From Cohnella thailandensis (GTDB taxonomy: Bacteria; Bacillota; Bacilli; Paenibacillales; Paenibacillaceae): a DNA stretch of 64,000 nucleotides. Every line of letters begins with the position of its first letter. The first letter of the stretch is position 1. Where the stretch lies: the NCBI RefSeq assembly GCF_014212135.1, contig NZ_JACJVQ010000024.1, positions 1 to 64,000 on the forward strand, written 5' to 3'. Below are positions 16,170-24,532 of the stretch, piece after piece. Made by a program: the position numbers and the translations under genes. The notes under the pieces are model-generated. The model had not been told where the DNA came from. It did no database searches and worked only from the letters and a program-made list of their open reading frames with translations.

Positions 16170-17915
16170 ATGAATCCAAGAAAGCACGCAGTCAAGAATC
16201 GGCGCAAGAAAGTGATTCCCTTCTCCCTGGATGCCACGTTCTTCTTCGAGCGGGCGGTTCAATCGCTGGATCGGTTTCATTACGACAAGGCACTGAAGTA
16301 CTTTCGGCGCGCCGTCGAATATGAGCCGAACAACCCGGTGAACCATTGCAACATGGCGGGCATTCTCTCGGAGATGGGGCGCTACGAGGAATCGAACGAC
16401 ATTCTGCGTACCGTCCTGGAGCGGGTCGACCCTTCGATGACGGAATGCTATTACTACTTGGCGAACAACTTCGCCAACATGGAGAAGTACGAGGAAGCGG
16501 AGAAGGCTCTCGTCCAGTACCTCGAGACGGACGCGGAGGGCCAGTTCCTCGATGAGGCGGATGAGCTGCTCGAGCTGCTTCGCTATGAGCTGAACCGGCC
16601 GACCAAGCTGTCGACGATCAAGTCCAAGGAGAACGTCTACGCGCACGATAAGGCCCGGGAGCTGCTGGAGGCGGGGCATTTCGCGGAAGCGGTTCGGATA
16701 TTGGAAGAAATTATCGAGCGGCAGCCGGATTTTCTCGCGGCGCGCAACAATCTCGGATTGGCATACTACTATATGGGGTTGTTCGATAAATCCATTCAGA
16801 CGATCCAAGAGGTTCTGGATGCCGAGCCGGGCAACCTGCACGCGCTGTGCAACCTCGCGATCTTCTACCAGCATTCGAACAAGCAGGAGGAGCTGCGCGA
16901 GCTTCTCGGGCTTCTGATGAAGACGGTGCCCTTCCATCCGGAGCACGTGTTCAAGCTGTCGACGACTCTCGGCATCGTGGGCAAGCACGCCGAAGCTTAC
17001 CGGCACTTCCGTCGCCTGCTTCGTACGGGCGAGCTGTCCGGCGAGCCGAGCCTGCACCATTTCGCCGCCGTGGCCGCGGCCAACATCGGACGGTTCGACG
17101 ACGCGGAGCGCCACTGGCAGGAGGCGCAGCGGCTGGACCGCGATTCCGATGTGCCCGCCTTCTATCTGATGAAGCTCGCTAAGATGAGAACGATGGAGGA
17201 ATCGCCGCCTCTGCATTATCACTATCACCTTCCGTTCGACGAGCAGTTCCGGAAGTGGGCGGATTCTCCGGAGATGGTGCCCGGGGCGCTGAAGCAGGAT
17301 CCGTTGATCCGCTCCTCCTTCTTCTGGGCGCTGCGCCACGGCGATCGCCGAACGAAGGCGCAAGTCATTCAGGCGCTGGGGCTCGTGGCGGACGACGAGG
17401 TCGTCGAAGCGCTAAAGGCGTTCCTGATCGATCCGAAGGAAGACGACGAGCTGAAGCGCGTCGCCGTTCTCGTGCTCCGTTCGATCGGGCTGAACGAATC
17501 GCTGTACGTGATGTTCGGCGGCCGGATGGTGACTTTGGAGGCGAAGCGCAAGGCGCCGAGACTGCCCGTCTGGGACAGCTCCTGGCAGGCGGTGCTGGAG
17601 AAGGCGATGGAGCAGATGGCGGGGCGCTACGACGTCGTTCAGCAGCACGACATGATGACGCTGTGGGTCGACTACCTCTCGCGGGTCTATCCGGACGTTC
17701 CGAAGCTGAGCAAGTCGTCCGGCTGGGCGGCGGCGCTCGAATATTGGACGGCCAAGATGCATCGGCAAGCGATTACCTACACGGATTTGGTCGCCCGTTA
17801 TGAAGCGTCGCAGGCGAGCATCAGCCGGTACGTGAACCGAATCGACGAGGCTTGCGGCATCCGGGAGAAGATGAAGCAGGTACTGACGATTCCTCAGCTT
17901 CCGCAGCTTCGGTAG
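16170..17915 (+). CDS. Tetratricopeptide-repeat protein, YvcD-like position
   Basis: A 581-residue soluble protein without signal peptide. TPR units are clear at roughly residues 30-130 (YDKALKYFRRAVEYEPNN and following) and 170-310 (FAEAVRILEEIIERQPDF, MGLFDKSIQTIQEVLDAEPG). The middle, around residues 400-470, has HEAT-like helices. The C-terminus contains YEASQASISRYVNRI, which reads like a small helix-turn-helix. ATG 16170 is chosen because GAGGAGGT lies 9 bases before it; an earlier in-frame TTG at 16095 has no ribosome site. B. subtilis has the TPR gene yvcD at the same place near trxB. Partners are unknown; the TPR plus possible HTH suggests a regulatory or scaffold role. Confidence 0.8.
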   Translation: MNPRKHAVKNRRKKVIPFSLDATFFFERAVQSLDRFHYDKALKYFRRAVEYEPNNPVNHCNMAGILSEMGRYEESNDILRTVLERVDPSMTECYYYLANNFANMEKYEEAEKALVQYLETDAEGQFLDEADELLELLRYELNRPTKLSTIKSKENVYAHDKARELLEAGHFAEAVRILEEIIERQPDFLAARNNLGLAYYYMGLFDKSIQTIQEVLDAEPGNLHALCNLAIFYQHSNKQEELRELLGLLMKTVPFHPEHVFKLSTTLGIVGKHAEAYRHFRRLLRTGELSGEPSLHHFAAVAAANIGRFDDAERHWQEAQRLDRDSDVPAFYLMKLAKMRTMEESPPLHYHYHLPFDEQFRKWADSPEMVPGALKQDPLIRSSFFWALRHGDRRTKAQVIQALGLVADDEVVEALKAFLIDPKEDDELKRVAVLVLRSIGLNESLYVMFGGRMVTLEAKRKAPRLPVWDSSWQAVLEKAMEQMAGRYDVVQQHDMMTLWVDYLSRVYPDVPKLSKSSGWAAALEYWTAKMHRQAITYTDLVARYEASQASISRYVNRIDEACGIREKMKQVLTIPQLPQLR

Positions 17916-18138
17916 CCGGCGCGCCGCATGGCGAAGCGCGGTTGCCCCGGCGGCAAGCGCGTAGGCACGAACGAGCAGGCTTGGATGGATGAGCTTATAG
18001 ATGGATGGGCTTATATACGGATGAGCTTAGACGGATGGGCTTCACACGGATGAGCTTGACGGATAAGCCTGGACGGGCAAGCCGGAACCGGAGAATCTAC
18101 GCGGGGGTGCCCATTAGGTTAGGCTCGTCCGGCGGGGC
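17916..18138. repeat. Intergenic region with degenerate GGATGRGCTT tandem repeats
   Basis: No gene is visible. From about 17983 to 18085 a motif close to GGATGRGCTT recurs six times at 13-16 bp intervals (17983, 18002-18012, 18019, 18032, 18048, 18061), with variable A/T-C tails between. The bases before it are GC-rich with short hairpins and no T run. Confidence 0.6.
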
Positions 18139-18167
18139 TTGTGGAACCCTTCATATACTGTTACAAT
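18139..18167 (+). promoter_or_regulatory. Sigma-A promoter of trxB
   Basis: TTGTGG (18139-18144), a 17-bp spacer and TACAAT (18162-18167), 66 bp before the trxB start. Confidence 0.6.
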
Positions 18168-18232
18168 TATGATTACAGTTAATCGAATAGAGCTTGGCTC
18201 ATCAGGCTATATCCGCAGAAGGAGAGAGACCT

Positions 18233-19183
18233 ATGTACAAAAGCATCGTAATCGGTACGGGACCTGCCGGACTCACGGCAGCTATTTATTTGGCGCGGGC
18301 CAATCTGAACCCGCTCGTCATCGAAGGTCCGGAACCGGGCGGCCAATTGACGACGACGACGGAGGTCGAGAATTTCCCGGGATTCCCGGATGGCATCATG
18401 GGCCCGGATTTGATGGCCAACATGCGCAAGCAGGCGGAGCGCTTCGGCGCCCAATTCCGCACGGGCTGGATCAATTCGGTCGACCTGTCGAAGAGACCGT
18501 TCACCTTGAACCTGGAAGGCGGAGAAGTTCTGACGGCGGAGACGCTGATCGTTTCGACCGGCGCATCGGCCAAGTACCTCGGCATTCCTGGCGAGAAGGA
18601 CAACGTCGGACGCGGCGTCAGCACGTGCGCGACCTGCGACGGCTTCTTCTTCCGCAACAAGAAGATCGTCGTTGTCGGCGGAGGAGACTCCGCGATGGAG
18701 GAAGCGAACTTCCTGACTCGCTTCGCCTCCGACCTGACGCTGGTTCATCGCCGCGACGAGCTTCGCGCGTCGAAGATCATGCAGGACCGCGTGAAGGAGA
18801 ACCCGAAGGTAAGCTTAGGCCTGAACCGCACTCCGCTCGAAGTCGTCGCGGGCGAACAAGGCGTTACCGGACTCAAGGTGCGCAACAACTCGACCGGCGA
18901 GGAAGAGATCATCGAGGCGCACGGAGTGTTCGTGGCCATCGGGCATACGCCGAACACGAAGTTCCTCGGCGGCCAAGTCGAGACGGATGAGCAGGGCTAC
19001 ATCGTGACGAAGCCGGGATCCTCCGAGACGAGCGTCGAAGGGGTATTCGCGTGCGGCGACGTCCAGGATACGAAGTATCGCCAAGCCATCACGGCCGCGG
19101 GCAGCGGCTGCATGGCGGCTCTCGATTGCGAGAAGTTCCTGGAGGGCTCTGCCGTTCACGATTGGAGCCAGACGCTGGGCTGA
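18233..19183 (+). CDS. trxB: Thioredoxin-disulfide reductase
   Basis: A cytoplasmic FAD/NADPH enzyme that reduces thioredoxin. It has 316 residues. The FAD site GTGPAGLTAAIYLARA starts at residue 8, the redox pair is Cys132-Ala-Thr-Cys135, the NADPH site is VVGGGDSAMEEA, and GVFACGDVQDTKYRQ closes the FAD domain. ATG 18233 has AAGGAG 8 bases upstream; an in-frame start at 18194 lacks one. Same neighbourhood as in B. subtilis. Confidence 0.97.
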   Translation: MYKSIVIGTGPAGLTAAIYLARANLNPLVIEGPEPGGQLTTTTEVENFPGFPDGIMGPDLMANMRKQAERFGAQFRTGWINSVDLSKRPFTLNLEGGEVLTAETLIVSTGASAKYLGIPGEKDNVGRGVSTCATCDGFFFRNKKIVVVGGGDSAMEEANFLTRFASDLTLVHRRDELRASKIMQDRVKENPKVSLGLNRTPLEVVAGEQGVTGLKVRNNSTGEEEIIEAHGVFVAIGHTPNTKFLGGQVETDEQGYIVTKPGSSETSVEGVFACGDVQDTKYRQAITAAGSGCMAALDCEKFLEGSAVHDWSQTLG

Positions 19184-19249
19184 TCCTTCATCCGGCCGGC
19201 GACCCGATAGCATTACCGATATCATTATCTATTCGAGGTGTCTACCATT

Positions 19250-20200
19250 ATGTCTCAAGCTTTGTATGTTGGCGTCGATCTCGGCGGTACCGCCATCAAG
19301 ATCGGATTGTGCAATGCCGAAGGGGAACTGATTCGCACGTTTGAAGGTCCGACTCATACGGACCAAGGGGCGGACGCCGTTCTGAGCAATATCGCGGCTT
19401 ACGTGAAGGAACTCGTTCCTCCGGGTTCGGACGAATGGGAAGCCGTCCAGGGCGTCGGCATCGGAATCCCGGGCTTCCTGGACATTCCGAACGGGATCAT
19501 CGACTTCTCGCCGAACCTCCCCTTCCGGAACGTGCCGGTCAAGCAGATCATGGAGGAGAAGCTCGGCAAGCCGATCCGGATCAGCAACGATGCCAACGTG
19601 GCAGCGCTTGGAGAAGTGTGGGGAGGAGCCGGCCGGGGCGTCGAGCACTGCGTCTGCTATACGCTCGGAACGGGCGTAGGCGGCGGCATTATCGTAAACG
19701 GCCGATTGCTGGAAGGCTTCAGCGGCATGGCGGGCGAGCTCGGCCACATGTCGGTCGTGCCGGATCTCGAAGCGATTCAATGCGGCTGCGGCCGCATGGG
19801 ATGCCTGGAGACGGTCTCCTCCGCGACGGGCATCATTCGGATGGCTAAGGATGCGGTGGATCGCGGAGATCGCACTTCGCTCTCGCTTGTGACGGACATT
19901 GCCGCCAAGGAAGTGTTCGACGCCGCCAAGGCGGGAGACGAAGTCGCGCAACGCATCATAAGCCGCGCGGCCTTCTACCTCGGCAAGTCGATGGCGGCGG
20001 TCGCTGTCGTGACGAACCCTCAGCGGTTCATCATCGGCGGCGGGGTCAGCAAGGCCGGAGAATTCTTGTTCGAGCAGATTCGTTCCGTGTTCGTCAAGCT
20101 GGCGCCGGAGTCGGCCTCGGCGGGCGTGGACATCGTCGCCGCGGAGCTAGGCAATAACGCGGGCGTCGTGGGCGCGGCGGGATTATTCCTTCGAGCATAA
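19250..20200 (+). CDS. glcK: Glucokinase, ROK family
   Basis: Phosphorylates glucose with ATP to feed glycolysis. It has 316 residues. The ATP site DLGGTAIKIG is at residues 10-19. The ROK zinc motif reads CGCGRMGCLE, with the conserved His in GELGHMSV. The catalytic Asp lies in ISNDANVAALGE. ATG 19250 is preferred to GTG 19238 because GAGGTG at 19235-19240 is then correctly spaced. It sits 66 bp after trxB and ends at a terminator. Confidence 0.93.
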   Translation: MSQALYVGVDLGGTAIKIGLCNAEGELIRTFEGPTHTDQGADAVLSNIAAYVKELVPPGSDEWEAVQGVGIGIPGFLDIPNGIIDFSPNLPFRNVPVKQIMEEKLGKPIRISNDANVAALGEVWGGAGRGVEHCVCYTLGTGVGGGIIVNGRLLEGFSGMAGELGHMSVVPDLEAIQCGCGRMGCLETVSSATGIIRMAKDAVDRGDRTSLSLVTDIAAKEVFDAAKAGDEVAQRIISRAAFYLGKSMAAVAVVTNPQRFIIGGGVSKAGEFLFEQIRSVFVKLAPESASAGVDIVAAELGNNAGVVGAAGLFLRA

Positions 20201-20205
20201 TGGAG

Positions 20206-20244
20206 AGCGCCTGCTCGTCGGCCTTTCGACGGACAGGCGCTTTT
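20206..20244 (+). terminator. Terminator after glcK
   Basis: AGCGCCTG (20206-20213) pairs with CAGGCGCT (20234-20241), with an inner CGTCG/CGACG stem, followed by TTTT. Confidence 0.88.
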
Positions 20245-20363
20245 GACTGGCCTCTGCCGCCGAACCGGGAAGCCTGTTCCGAGTTGCAAGCAGGTTGCTG
20301 AACAACCGACCGATGGCATTTTCTTAGAGATATAACAAACTGCAACAAATGGAGGAGACCGAA

Positions 20364-21254
20364 ATGGATTCGATCGCATCCAAGCCGACGCTGGTCATTA
20401 TTACGGGGATGTCCGGCGCGGGCAAGACGATAGCGGTGCAGAGCATGGAAGACCTGGGGTACTTCTGCGTCGACAATCTCCCTCCCGTTCTTATCCCGAA
20501 GTTCGCCGAGCTGATCGACCAGTCGCAGGGGAGGATCGGCAAGGTGGCGCTCGTGATCGACCTGCGCGGCCGGGAGTTCTTCACGGCTCTCTCGGAATCG
20601 CTCAACTACATTCGCGAGCACTTCACGATTCATAACGAGATTCTGTTCCTGGACGCGACGGATTCGGTGCTGGTCCAGCGCTACAAGGAGAGCCGCCGCC
20701 GCCATCCGCTAGCGCCGGAAGGAATGCCCCTCGACGGAATTCAGAGCGAGCGCAAGCTGCTGGAGGACCTGAAGGGCTGGGCGACCCAGGTGATCGATAC
20801 GAGCAACCTGAAGCCCGCCCAGCTTAAGGAGAGAATCGTCTCGAGATTCTCCAACCTCGACCGGAGCTCGATCTCGATCAACGTCACTTCGTTCGGATTC
20901 AAGTACGGCATTCCGATCGATGCGGATCTGATTTTCGACGTCCGCTTCCTGCCGAACCCTCATTACGTGGAGAACCTGCGTCCGCTGACGGGGCAAAACC
21001 CGGAAGTGTACGATTACGTCATGAAGTGGCCGGAGACGCAGACGTTCCTCTCCAAGCTGCTGGATATGCTGCAGTACCTGATTCCTCTCTACCACAAGGA
21101 AGGCAAGAGCCAGGTGGTCATCGGAATCGGCTGCACGGGAGGCAAGCATCGCTCCGTTGCCCTGGCGGAGTATCTCGGAAGAATGCTCGGCTCGAGCGAG
21201 ACGGAGAAGGTGCGCGTGAGTCATCGGGATGCGGATCGCGATCTTCATGGGTGA
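20364..21254 (+). CDS. rapZ: RNase adapter/nucleotide-binding protein RapZ
   Basis: A P-loop protein of 296 residues; in B. subtilis YvcJ hydrolyses GTP, and in E. coli RapZ controls GlmZ and glucosamine synthesis. Walker A GMSGAGKT is at residues 15-22, VIDLRGREFF follows, and the C-terminal domain holds GIGCTGGKHRSVALAEYL. ATG 20364 has GGAGGA 7 bases upstream; the in-frame ATG at 20349 overlaps that site. First gene of the rapZ-yvcK-whiA cluster, with 9 bp to yvcK. Confidence 0.94.
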   Translation: MDSIASKPTLVIITGMSGAGKTIAVQSMEDLGYFCVDNLPPVLIPKFAELIDQSQGRIGKVALVIDLRGREFFTALSESLNYIREHFTIHNEILFLDATDSVLVQRYKESRRRHPLAPEGMPLDGIQSERKLLEDLKGWATQVIDTSNLKPAQLKERIVSRFSNLDRSSISINVTSFGFKYGIPIDADLIFDVRFLPNPHYVENLRPLTGQNPEVYDYVMKWPETQTFLSKLLDMLQYLIPLYHKEGKSQVVIGIGCTGGKHRSVALAEYLGRMLGSSETEKVRVSHRDADRDLHG

Positions 21255-21263
21255 GGTGAGGCG

Positions 21264-22259
21264 ATGACTCCGAAGCCATCCGCGAATCCTCAGAAGGAGC
21301 TGCCCCGGATCGTCGTTATCGGCGGAGGAACGGGACTGTCGGTCATGCTGCGGGGGCTTAAGCAGAAGCCCCTGGACATTACGGCTATCGTGACCGTAGC
21401 CGACGACGGCGGCAGCTCCGGCATCTTGAGGGAAGAGATGCAGATGCCTCCTCCCGGGGACATCCGCAACGTGCTCGCGGCGCTCGCGGACGCGGAGCCG
21501 CTGCTTGCGGATATGCTCTCTTACCGGTTCAACAACGGCAAGGGGCTTGCCGGCCACAGCTTGGGCAACCTGATCCTGGCCGCGATGACCGACATCTCCG
21601 GAGACTTCGTCGCCGGTATCCGCGAATTAAGCCGAGTTCTGGCCGTTCGGGGGAGGGTGCTCCCCGCGGCGAATCAAGCGATCGTGCTGAGAGCCGAGAT
21701 GGCGGACGGCAGAATCGTCGTCGGGGAGTCTTCGATTCCCAAGGCGGGTGTGGCCATCAAACGGGTGTTCATCGAGCCCGAGAATGTGGAGCCGCTGCCG
21801 GAAGCGATTGAAGCGATCGAGCAGGCCGACGCTATCCTTATGGGGCCTGGTTCTCTTTATACAAGCATAATTCCGAACCTGCTCGTTCCCAAACTCGCCG
21901 ACGCGATCGTCAAGAGCGACGCGGTCAAGATTTTCGTATGCAACGTCATGACGCAGCCGGGAGAGACGGACAACTATTCGGTCAGCGACCATCTGGACGC
22001 GGTTCATGCCCACATCGGCCATCAGCTGTTCGATTACGTGATCGTGAACGACGGCGAGATTCCGCCCCAGGTTCACCAGATGTACGCGGAGCAGGGCTCC
22101 ACGGCCGTTCATCTGGATATGGACGAAGTCATGCGCAGAGGCTATAAGGTAATCGCGGATACGCTCGTGCTGTTCCGGACCTATCTGCGACACGATGCCG
22201 CCAAGTTAAGCAATCACATTTACCAACTGGTGGCCGATTGGAAGAAGAGAAAGGGGTGA
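21264..22259 (+). CDS. yvcK: Gluconeogenesis factor YvcK/GlmR
   Basis: A CofD-like-fold protein, 331 residues, that binds UDP-GlcNAc and stimulates GlmS in B. subtilis, and is needed for growth on gluconeogenic carbon. The nucleotide loop VVIGGGTGLSVMLRGLK lies near residue 15; VADDGGSSGILR, PPPGDIRN and MGPGSLYTSIIPNLL are the family blocks. It starts 9 bp after rapZ and its stop is 6 bp before the whiA start. Confidence 0.95.
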   Translation: MTPKPSANPQKELPRIVVIGGGTGLSVMLRGLKQKPLDITAIVTVADDGGSSGILREEMQMPPPGDIRNVLAALADAEPLLADMLSYRFNNGKGLAGHSLGNLILAAMTDISGDFVAGIRELSRVLAVRGRVLPAANQAIVLRAEMADGRIVVGESSIPKAGVAIKRVFIEPENVEPLPEAIEAIEQADAILMGPGSLYTSIIPNLLVPKLADAIVKSDAVKIFVCNVMTQPGETDNYSVSDHLDAVHAHIGHQLFDYVIVNDGEIPPQVHQMYAEQGSTAVHLDMDEVMRRGYKVIADTLVLFRTYLRHDAAKLSNHIYQLVADWKKRKG

Positions 22260-22265
22260 GTGCGC

Positions 22266-23201
22266 ATGTCCTTCGCAGCCCTTACCAAAAAAGAACTAAC
22301 CTTGGTCGAGGCGGATTCCTGCTGCGAGAAAGCGGAGCTGTCCGCGCTCATCCGGATGAACGGTTCGGTGCAGCTGACGAATAAAAGAATCGTTCTGGAT
22401 ATCTCGACCGAGAACGCGGCGATCGCCAGGCGGATGTACACTCTTCTGAAGAAGCATTATCCGGTGCCGACGGAGCTTCTGGTACGCAAAAAAATGCGGC
22501 TCAAAAAGAACAACGTGTATATCGTGCGGGTGCCGGCCGGCGTGGAGTCTCTGCTGAAGGAATTGGCGATCACGAGCGAGGGCTTCCTTTTTCAATCGTC
22601 GATCGACAAGGAGCTTGTCCGCAAGCCTTGCTGCAAGCGGGCCTATCTTCGAGGGGCATTCCTTGCGGGAGGATCCGTCAACAATCCGGAGGGCTCGTCC
22701 TATCACCTAGAGATCGCTTCGATGTACGAAGAGCACTGCCAGGCTCTCGTGGAATTGGCGAACAAGTTCCAGCTGAATGCCCGGTTCATCGAGCGGAAGA
22801 AGGGATTCATTCTCTATATCAAGGAAGGCGAGAAGATCATCGAATTCCTCAGCATCATCGGCGCTCACCAAGCGCTGTTCAAGTTCGAGGACGTCCGAAT
22901 CATGAGGGACATGCGCAACTCCGTGAACCGCATCGTCAATTGCGAGACCGCCAACCTCAACAAGACGATCGGGGCCGCCGTCAGGCAGATCGACAACATC
23001 AAGCTGCTGGAGAAGGAGGTCGGACTCGAGAACTTGCCTGACAAGCTCAGGGAGGTGGCGGAGGTCCGGCTCAAGCACCCGGATTTGAATTTGAAGGAAG
23101 TCGGCGATATGCTCAAAGGGCAGGTCAGCAAGTCCGGCGTCAACCATCGCTTGCGCAAAATCGACGAGTGGGCCGAAAAAATCCGGAACGGCGGAGCATA
23201 A
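22266..23201 (+). CDS. whiA: WhiA DNA-binding protein
   Basis: A LAGLIDADG-homing-endonuclease-like fold joined to a C-terminal HTH, 311 residues. In Bacillus it affects division and chromosome segregation. The core shows CCKRAYLRGAFLAGGSVNNP; the C-terminus shows NLKEVGDMLKGQVSKSGVNH followed by RLRKIDEWAEKI. ATG 22266 is chosen because AAAGGGG (22249-22256) is too close to the alternative GTG at 22260. Confidence 0.95.
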   Translation: MSFAALTKKELTLVEADSCCEKAELSALIRMNGSVQLTNKRIVLDISTENAAIARRMYTLLKKHYPVPTELLVRKKMRLKKNNVYIVRVPAGVESLLKELAITSEGFLFQSSIDKELVRKPCCKRAYLRGAFLAGGSVNNPEGSSYHLEIASMYEEHCQALVELANKFQLNARFIERKKGFILYIKEGEKIIEFLSIIGAHQALFKFEDVRIMRDMRNSVNRIVNCETANLNKTIGAAVRQIDNIKLLEKEVGLENLPDKLREVAEVRLKHPDLNLKEVGDMLKGQVSKSGVNHRLRKIDEWAEKIRNGGA

Positions 23202-23206
23202 GCGTA

Positions 23207-23235
23207 TGGCGTAACATCCTTTAACATTGTATAAT
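23207..23235 (+). promoter_or_regulatory. Probable promoter of the HPr/Crh gene
   Basis: A consensus -10 TATAAT at 23230-23235 with a poor -35 TGGCGT (23207-23212) at 17 bp. It would allow expression separate from the whiA cluster. Confidence 0.45.
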
Positions 23236-23284
23236 AGACGATAGACCATACACGTGATGAACTAAGATAGGGGGTATCCGTTCC

Positions 23285-23554
23285 ATGACGAAACAGCCGG
23301 TGGTTGTTCGGCTTAAAACGGGGCTTCACGCCAGACCGGCGGCTTTATTCGTTCAAGAAGCCAATAAATTCTCCTCCGACGTCTTCGTGGAGAAGGACGA
23401 CAAGAAGGTTAACGCCAAGAGCATTATGGGGATCATGAGCCTTGCGATCAGCTCGGGCACCGAAGTCGTGATAAGCGCAGAAGGTTCGGACGCAGAGCAA
23501 GCTGTAACCGCTTTAGTCCAATTAGTCAGCAAAGAAGAGCTCGAGAACCAATAA
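23285..23554 (+). CDS. crh: HPr-family phosphocarrier at the crh locus, with both His15 and Ser46
   Basis: A small cytoplasmic HPr-fold protein, 89 residues. By position (after whiA) and by sequence (RLKTGL, RPAALFVQEANKFSSDVF, VNAKSIMGIMSLA) it matches B. subtilis Crh. It differs at the key site: residue 15 is His in KTGLHARPAA, where B. subtilis Crh has Gln. Ser46 (NAKSIMG), the HprK target, is kept. The protein could therefore act as a PTS phosphocarrier as well as a CcpA corepressor after Ser46 phosphorylation. AGGGGG precedes ATG 23285 and a terminator follows. If the genome has a separate ptsH, this may be a paralogue; that cannot be seen here. Confidence 0.9.
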   Translation: MTKQPVVVRLKTGLHARPAALFVQEANKFSSDVFVEKDDKKVNAKSIMGIMSLAISSGTEVVISAEGSDAEQAVTALVQLVSKEELENQ

Positions 23555-23568
23555 GCAGCCAATGGCTC

Positions 23569-23595
23569 AAAGCTCCCGCGAGGGGGCTTTTTGCG
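23569..23595 (+). terminator. Terminator after crh
   Basis: AAAGCTCCC (23569-23577) pairs with GGGGGCTTT (23582-23590) around GCGA, followed by TT and a further TTTT after GCG. Confidence 0.85.
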
Positions 23596-23696
23596 TTTTC
23601 CATAAGGAAGATTTTGTTTCGGGCGAGAATATTATGCAACTTTCCGGGCACCCTCTGCGTCGAGAAGACAAACCGATAAAGGGGTGTTGATGGGCA

Positions 23697-24455
23697 ATGG
23701 GCAAAAAGGGACTGCAGACGGCAGCGATTGCACTGGCGGTACTGTTGGTAGGCTGGATCGGGTTCGATGGACGCGGGGAGGTGAAGCCGGTGTCGGCGGA
23801 GACGACGAATGCGACGGCGGTTAATACGATTACGGTCGGGGCCGAAGGCTCGATCAAGGCGGAGCCGGACATCGCGTATGTGAATTTCTCGGTGGAGACG
23901 AGAGGAGCTGACGCCAAAACGGCGCAGCAAGCGAACGCGGATAAGTTCGCCGCGGTGGAGAAGGTGCTGTACTCGACTTACGGCCTGAGCAAGCAAGACG
24001 TTCAAACGGTCGGCTTCAACGTTCAGCCGGAGTACAACTACACGGAGAAGGAGGGCCAAGTGCTGAAGGGCTACGTGGCTACCCATTCCGTTAAGGTCTC
24101 CTTCCGCAAGCTCGCGGAGATCGGCAAGCTGCTGGACGATCTGTCCGCGGCCGGAGCCAACCGCATGAACGGAGTTCAGTTCAGCACGGAGAAGCAAGAG
24201 CAATACGAGCTCGAGGCTCTGAAGAAAGCGATGGCGAACGCGGATGCCAAAGCCGCCGTCCTGGCGACCTCCGCCAAGAAGCAGCTGGGCGAGGTGCTGA
24301 ATATCGTCCAAGGCGAGGTCTCGCCGATTCCGGTCGTCCAAGCGGAGTCCCTGCAGATGGCCAAGGCCATGGCCAGCGATGCGGCGTCGACCTCGATCCA
24401 AGGCGGCCAAATCGAGATCACTACGAACGTAACCGTTCAATATGCGATGAAGTAA
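23697..24455 (+). CDS. SIMPL-domain (DUF541) exported protein
   Basis: A 252-residue protein with an N-terminal basic-hydrophobic segment (residues 1-23, GLQTAAIALAVLLVGWIGF) that is either a signal peptide or an anchor; PVSAETT around residue 33 could be the cleavage site. The rest is a SIMPL/DUF541 domain: ITVGAEGSIKAEPDIAYV at its start, then QTVGFNVQPEYNYTEKEG and KGYVATHSVKV. Family function is ill-defined, with links to oxidative stress and periplasmic or surface roles. AAAGGGGTG lies upstream of ATG 23697. An overlapping ATG at 23690 is out of frame. Confidence 0.85.
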   Translation: MGKKGLQTAAIALAVLLVGWIGFDGRGEVKPVSAETTNATAVNTITVGAEGSIKAEPDIAYVNFSVETRGADAKTAQQANADKFAAVEKVLYSTYGLSKQDVQTVGFNVQPEYNYTEKEGQVLKGYVATHSVKVSFRKLAEIGKLLDDLSAAGANRMNGVQFSTEKQEQYELEALKKAMANADAKAAVLATSAKKQLGEVLNIVQGEVSPIPVVQAESLQMAKAMASDAASTSIQGGQIEITTNVTVQYAMK

Positions 24456-24468
24456 CGGGATCTAAAGG

Positions 24469-24495
24469 GAGCGTGCGGCCGCACGCTCTTTTTTT
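24469..24495 (+). terminator. Terminator after the SIMPL gene
   Basis: Perfect arms GAGCGTGC (24469-24476) and GCACGCTC (24481-24488) around GGCC, followed by seven Ts. A short GCTAGCGT duplication follows at 24498-24520. Confidence 0.92.
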
Positions 24496-24532
24496 GTTGC
24501 TAGCGTGCTAGCGTGCTTGCGTGTGACGAAGG

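Noticed and set aside
15360..17363. Minus-strand frame of 667 codons across prs and the TPR gene
   Set aside because: It crosses two genes, a terminator and a promoter on the other strand, with no ribosome site of its own.
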